A stretch of DNA of 64,000 nt. Origin: Acidovorax benzenivorans. Its GTDB lineage: Bacteria > Pseudomonadota > Gammaproteobacteria > Burkholderiales > Burkholderiaceae_C. The notes beneath the pieces were generated by a model that saw only the letters and a program-made list of their open reading frames with translations, did not search any database and had not been told where the DNA came from. Position 1 is the first letter of the stretch. Each line of letters starts with the position of its first letter. The DNA is taken from positions 306,846 to 370,845 of the forward strand of contig NZ_JAPCKI010000006.1 in NCBI RefSeq assembly GCF_028680575.1, written 5' to 3'. Positions 61,910-64,000 of the stretch are shown here, piece by piece. Both the position numbers and the translations under genes were made by a program.

Positions 61910-62896
61910 TCAACGCGGCGCGTGCTGCAAGGTCCATACGCCGTGGGGCGATTTACCCACATTGACCTGGCGCACCACCTTCTTCGCCTGGGTGTCCACC
62001 ACAGACAGCTTACGTGCCCAGCGCGAACTGACGTAGATATAGCGACCATCGGCCGAGACATCCATGCAATCGGGCCCGCCTGGCACGGGGTAAGACTCGA
62101 CGACCTGCTGGGTATTCATGTCGATCTTGCTGATGGAGTTGGCCACACGGTTGCTCACGTATAGATGGCGTCCATCGCCTGCGGCGCGAAAGGCGTGCGC
62201 ACCATTGCCTGTCTTGATCCGCTTGACGCTGATCGCTTCACGCCCGGAGATATCGAACACCTCCACGCTGTCCCCACCCGTAAGCCCCACAAACAGGTGC
62301 TTGCCATCGGGGCTGCCATACACATCGGCAGGCATAGGCCCCGTTTTGACGCGCCATTTGATAGTCTGGGTGGCGATCTCAATAGCCACCAGCTCATCAC
62401 TGTCCTGCATGGTCGAATAGACGTTGATGCTGCGGCTGTCGATCCACAAATGGCTGGGCGTACGCGAAGTGGCCACGCGCTGTGCCAGAGTCAGGTCCTT
62501 GCCATCCCAACGGTAAAAATCCACATGGTTCAGGCGGTTGGCAGCCGTGATGAGCCACTTCATGTCGGGGCTGAATCGCAGGTGGTAGGGGTCCACAATG
62601 CCACGCACCGTGCGTTGCACCTCAGCGGTACGAGGGTCGACAAAAGTCAGCGTATCACCGAGCGCGTTGGCCACGATGATCGACTTTTCGTCAGGCGTCA
62701 GATACAGGTGGTGCGGCTCTTTGCCCGTGGGAATTCGGGTCGTCTCGGTCCAGGTCACCGGGTCGATGACGCTGACGTTGGCCTCCAACGAATTGAGCAC
62801 AAAAAGAGGCGGGGCACCCGCCGCCACACTGACCACGGAATACCACAACCCACCGAGGGTCACAACGCAGGAGCGTGCTATCGAGAGAATCTTCAC
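61910..62896 (-). CDS. YncE-like seven-bladed beta-propeller protein, secreted
   Basis: 328 aa from the GTG at 62896. Signal peptide KILSIARSCVVTLGGLWYSV, then repeated YVTN-type blades: FVLNSLEANVSVID, LYLTPDEKSIIVANALGD, LFVGLTGGDSVEVFDISG, LYVSNRVANSISKIDM and YIYVSSRWARKLSVVDT. Such proteins bind ligands or metals and are of unknown function here. The frame is open upstream, but the GTG gives a proper signal sequence. It precedes the deacetylase in the same transcript. Confidence 0.85.
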   Translation of the reverse strand: MKILSIARSCVVTLGGLWYSVVSVAAGAPPLFVLNSLEANVSVIDPVTWTETTRIPTGKEPHHLYLTPDEKSIIVANALGDTLTFVDPRTAEVQRTVRGIVDPYHLRFSPDMKWLITAANRLNHVDFYRWDGKDLTLAQRVATSRTPSHLWIDSRSINVYSTMQDSDELVAIEIATQTIKWRVKTGPMPADVYGSPDGKHLFVGLTGGDSVEVFDISGREAISVKRIKTGNGAHAFRAAGDGRHLYVSNRVANSISKIDMNTQQVVESYPVPGGPDCMDVSADGRYIYVSSRWARKLSVVDTQAKKVVRQVNVGKSPHGVWTLQHAPR

Positions 62897-62983
62897 AAAA
62901 CCACTTTCAACACAGCCTTGCAGTGTAGCGCCGCGCCTGCCACGGTCCTGAGCGACAACACGTAACATCAAGGTGATCGCGCA

Positions 62984-62995
62984 CTCTTTGATCAA
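62984..62995. promoter_or_regulatory. Perfect palindrome near the YncE-like start
   Basis: CTTTGATCAAAG, 12 bases, about 88-100 bases upstream of the YncE-like gene. It contains TTGATCAA, reminiscent of but not matching the FNR box (TTGAT-N4-ATCAA). Candidate regulator site only. Confidence 0.35.
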
Positions 62996-63073
62996 AGTCA
63001 TCAACGATATGAGGCACATTGCCTCGGCCGTGCGCTTCACGCCAGCCGACGAGAATCACCCCTGACGACATGC

Positions 63074-63826
63074 TCAAGCGTTGCTATTCAACAGGACCAA
63101 ATCAGAGGCATCTAGCCATCGCCATTGTCCAGGTGCCAGATCTTCAGGTAGCGCCATGCACCCAATGCGAGAACGGTGCAGCCCCTCCACCCTATTGCCA
63201 ACCGCTGCAATCATCCGCTTGACCTGGTGGTACTTGCCTTCGGTCAGCGTCATATCCAAGCGATGGGAATCAACGATGACACAGTTTGCAGCACGCACCG
63301 GCTTAGGATCATCATCCAACACAACTCCCGCCAATAATTTCGATACCTGTGCCTCGTCCACGGGATGTTTGGTCGTTACTTGATAGACCTTCGGCACATG
63401 CTTCTTGGGCGAACTCAAGCGATGAATGAACTGCCCGTCGTCGCTCAGTAGCAACATACCCGTTGTGTCCTGATCAAGACGTCCCACCGCCTGCACTCCT
63501 TGTACCGCACTCTTTGTGGGCCGCTGACGCAAGGGCAGAGGCAGGAGTGTGTAAATGCTGGGGTAAGTAGACGGCTTCTGAGAGCATTCCGTGCCTGCGG
63601 GCTTGTGAAGCAGCACGTAGGCCTTGGAGTGGAACGGCCAGTCCACACCCTGCACGCGCAGAAGGAGCCCTTCAGGCTCAAAGTCAGCGGTCGCCTCCGT
63701 GCAGAGCACGTACTCGGCATCGGGAGACGAGGCATCACGCACAAATACCCACCCCTGCTGAATCAGCCCCGCGCAAACACGACGCGTACCAAAGCCTTGG
63801 GAATACAGAATGTCTTGTAGTTGCAT
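63074..63826 (-). CDS. Pseudouridine synthase, RsuA/RluE family
   Basis: Isomerises a uridine in rRNA. 250 aa. N-terminal S4-like RNA-binding part (LQDILYSQGFGTRRVCAGLI), catalytic Asp 118 in GRLDQDTTGMLLLSDDG, then YQVTTKHPVD and EGKYHQVKRMIAAVGNRVEG, both conserved in the RsuA subfamily. A match to 16S-specific RsuA (position 516) is likely but RluE/RluB type cannot be excluded. The ATG at 63826 follows a TTG two codons upstream. Confidence 0.92.
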   Translation of the reverse strand: MQLQDILYSQGFGTRRVCAGLIQQGWVFVRDASSPDAEYVLCTEATADFEPEGLLLRVQGVDWPFHSKAYVLLHKPAGTECSQKPSTYPSIYTLLPLPLRQRPTKSAVQGVQAVGRLDQDTTGMLLLSDDGQFIHRLSSPKKHVPKVYQVTTKHPVDEAQVSKLLAGVVLDDDPKPVRAANCVIVDSHRLDMTLTEGKYHQVKRMIAAVGNRVEGLHRSRIGCMALPEDLAPGQWRWLDASDLVLLNSNA

Positions 63827-63880
63827 GGTCAATACTGCCGGAAGAATGCTAAGGGCAGTGATTTATTGTCACCCCAAAGC

Positions 63881-63914
63881 AAAAAACCCCAGTCATATCT
63901 GACTGGGGTTTTCT
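63881..63914 (-). terminator. Terminator of the rRNA operon
   Basis: AAAACCCCAGTCA/TGACTGGGGTTTT, 13-base perfect stem, loop of four. In the minus-strand transcript it ends in a T-run 12 bases after the 5S 3' end. Confidence 0.93.
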
Positions 63915-63925
63915 GGGCTGTAAGA

Positions 63926-64000
63926 GCCTGACGATGACCTACTTTCACACGGGAACCCGCACTATCATCGGCGCAAAGTCGTTTCACTGTCCTGTTCGGG
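63926..64000 (-). rRNA. rrf: 5S ribosomal RNA, 3' part (runs off window)
   Basis: Minus strand CCCGAACAGGACAGTGAAAC then CGCCGATGATAGTGCGGG and GGTCATCGTCAGGC, the 3' two thirds of a betaproteobacterial 5S rRNA. The 5' end and the 23S and 16S genes lie beyond the window. Confidence 0.95.

Noticed and set aside
62984..62995. Palindrome CTTTGATCAAAG as an FNR/Anr site
   Set aside because: The FNR box needs TTGAT and ATCAA separated by four bases; here the halves are directly joined. Kept only as a low-confidence palindrome.

Overview
The window comes from a GC-rich betaproteobacterium of the Comamonadaceae, most likely Acidovorax or a close relative. This rests on the protein sequences (GlyA, NtrB/NtrC, RNase R, the small DUF4148-like periplasmic proteins), the housekeeping order rpsB-tsf-pyrH-frr-uppS-cdsA, and a short intergenic repeat with an ATAGCT...GCGCTA core that I recognise from this family. 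I see no insertion sequence, prophage, integron or CRISPR array. The window reads as stable chromosome with one catabolic island.

Layout. 1-4,434: translation and envelope operon on the minus strand (rpsB, tsf, pyrH, frr, uppS, start of cdsA), with the rpsB promoter and leader. 4,419-10,555: amidase, FAD amino-acid oxidase/dehydrogenase, Nnr metabolite-repair enzyme, AraC regulator, secreted or anchored alpha/beta hydrolase. 10,650-16,273: RNase R, two identical tRNA-Leu(CAG) genes and a DUF349 protein. 16,274-17,224: a 950-base gene-free stretch with an AT-rich core and a good sigma70 promoter. 17,225-21,250: lytic transglycosylase, ZTP riboswitch with glyA, nrdR, EamA exporter. 21,299-31,923: 5'-nucleotidase lipoprotein, aroC, a PAS-GAF-GGDEF-EAL protein, CBS protein, O-acetylhomoserine sulfhydrylase with a hydrolase, TetR/DUF418 pair, Mpo1-like protein. 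32,074-36,767: YihY/BrkB protein, DUF2069, FAD-linked oxidase, PAS-GGDEF diguanylate cyclase.

36,792-46,896 is a complete polyol catabolic cluster on the minus strand. A binding-protein ABC importer (mtlE, F, G, K types) is followed by an SDR dehydrogenase, a polyol dehydrogenase of the D-arabinitol/mannitol family, an AraC-type regulator, xylulokinase and a fructokinase. Imported polyols would be oxidised to xylulose or fructose and then phosphorylated. The order matches the Pseudomonas mtlEFGKDYZ operon with two genes inserted (SDR and regulator).

47,347-52,787: two tandem near-identical small secreted proteins, GNAT acetyltransferase, thyA, DUF4337 protein, folA, exodeoxyribonuclease III and a DUF2383 protein. 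thyA and folA bracket one gene and are functionally coupled. 53,016-58,201: nitrogen control locus (ntrC, ntrB, DUF4124 protein, glnA) with a recognisable sigma54 promoter and NtrC-type palindromes upstream of glnA. 58,152-63,826: MoaB/CinA-like protein, EI24 membrane protein, sterol-desaturase-family protein, polysaccharide deacetylase, YncE-like beta-propeller and an RsuA-family pseudouridine synthase. The window ends in the 3' part of a 5S rRNA on the minus strand, so an rRNA operon lies just outside.

I did not find a clearly new multi-gene system. The most interesting non-gene signals are the dispersed repeat family (one copy appears to encode the signal peptide of a deacetylase), a structured element between the binding-protein and permease genes of the polyol importer, NtrC sites placed inside the neighbouring coding sequence, and the rpsB promoter lying across the start of the divergent amidase gene.
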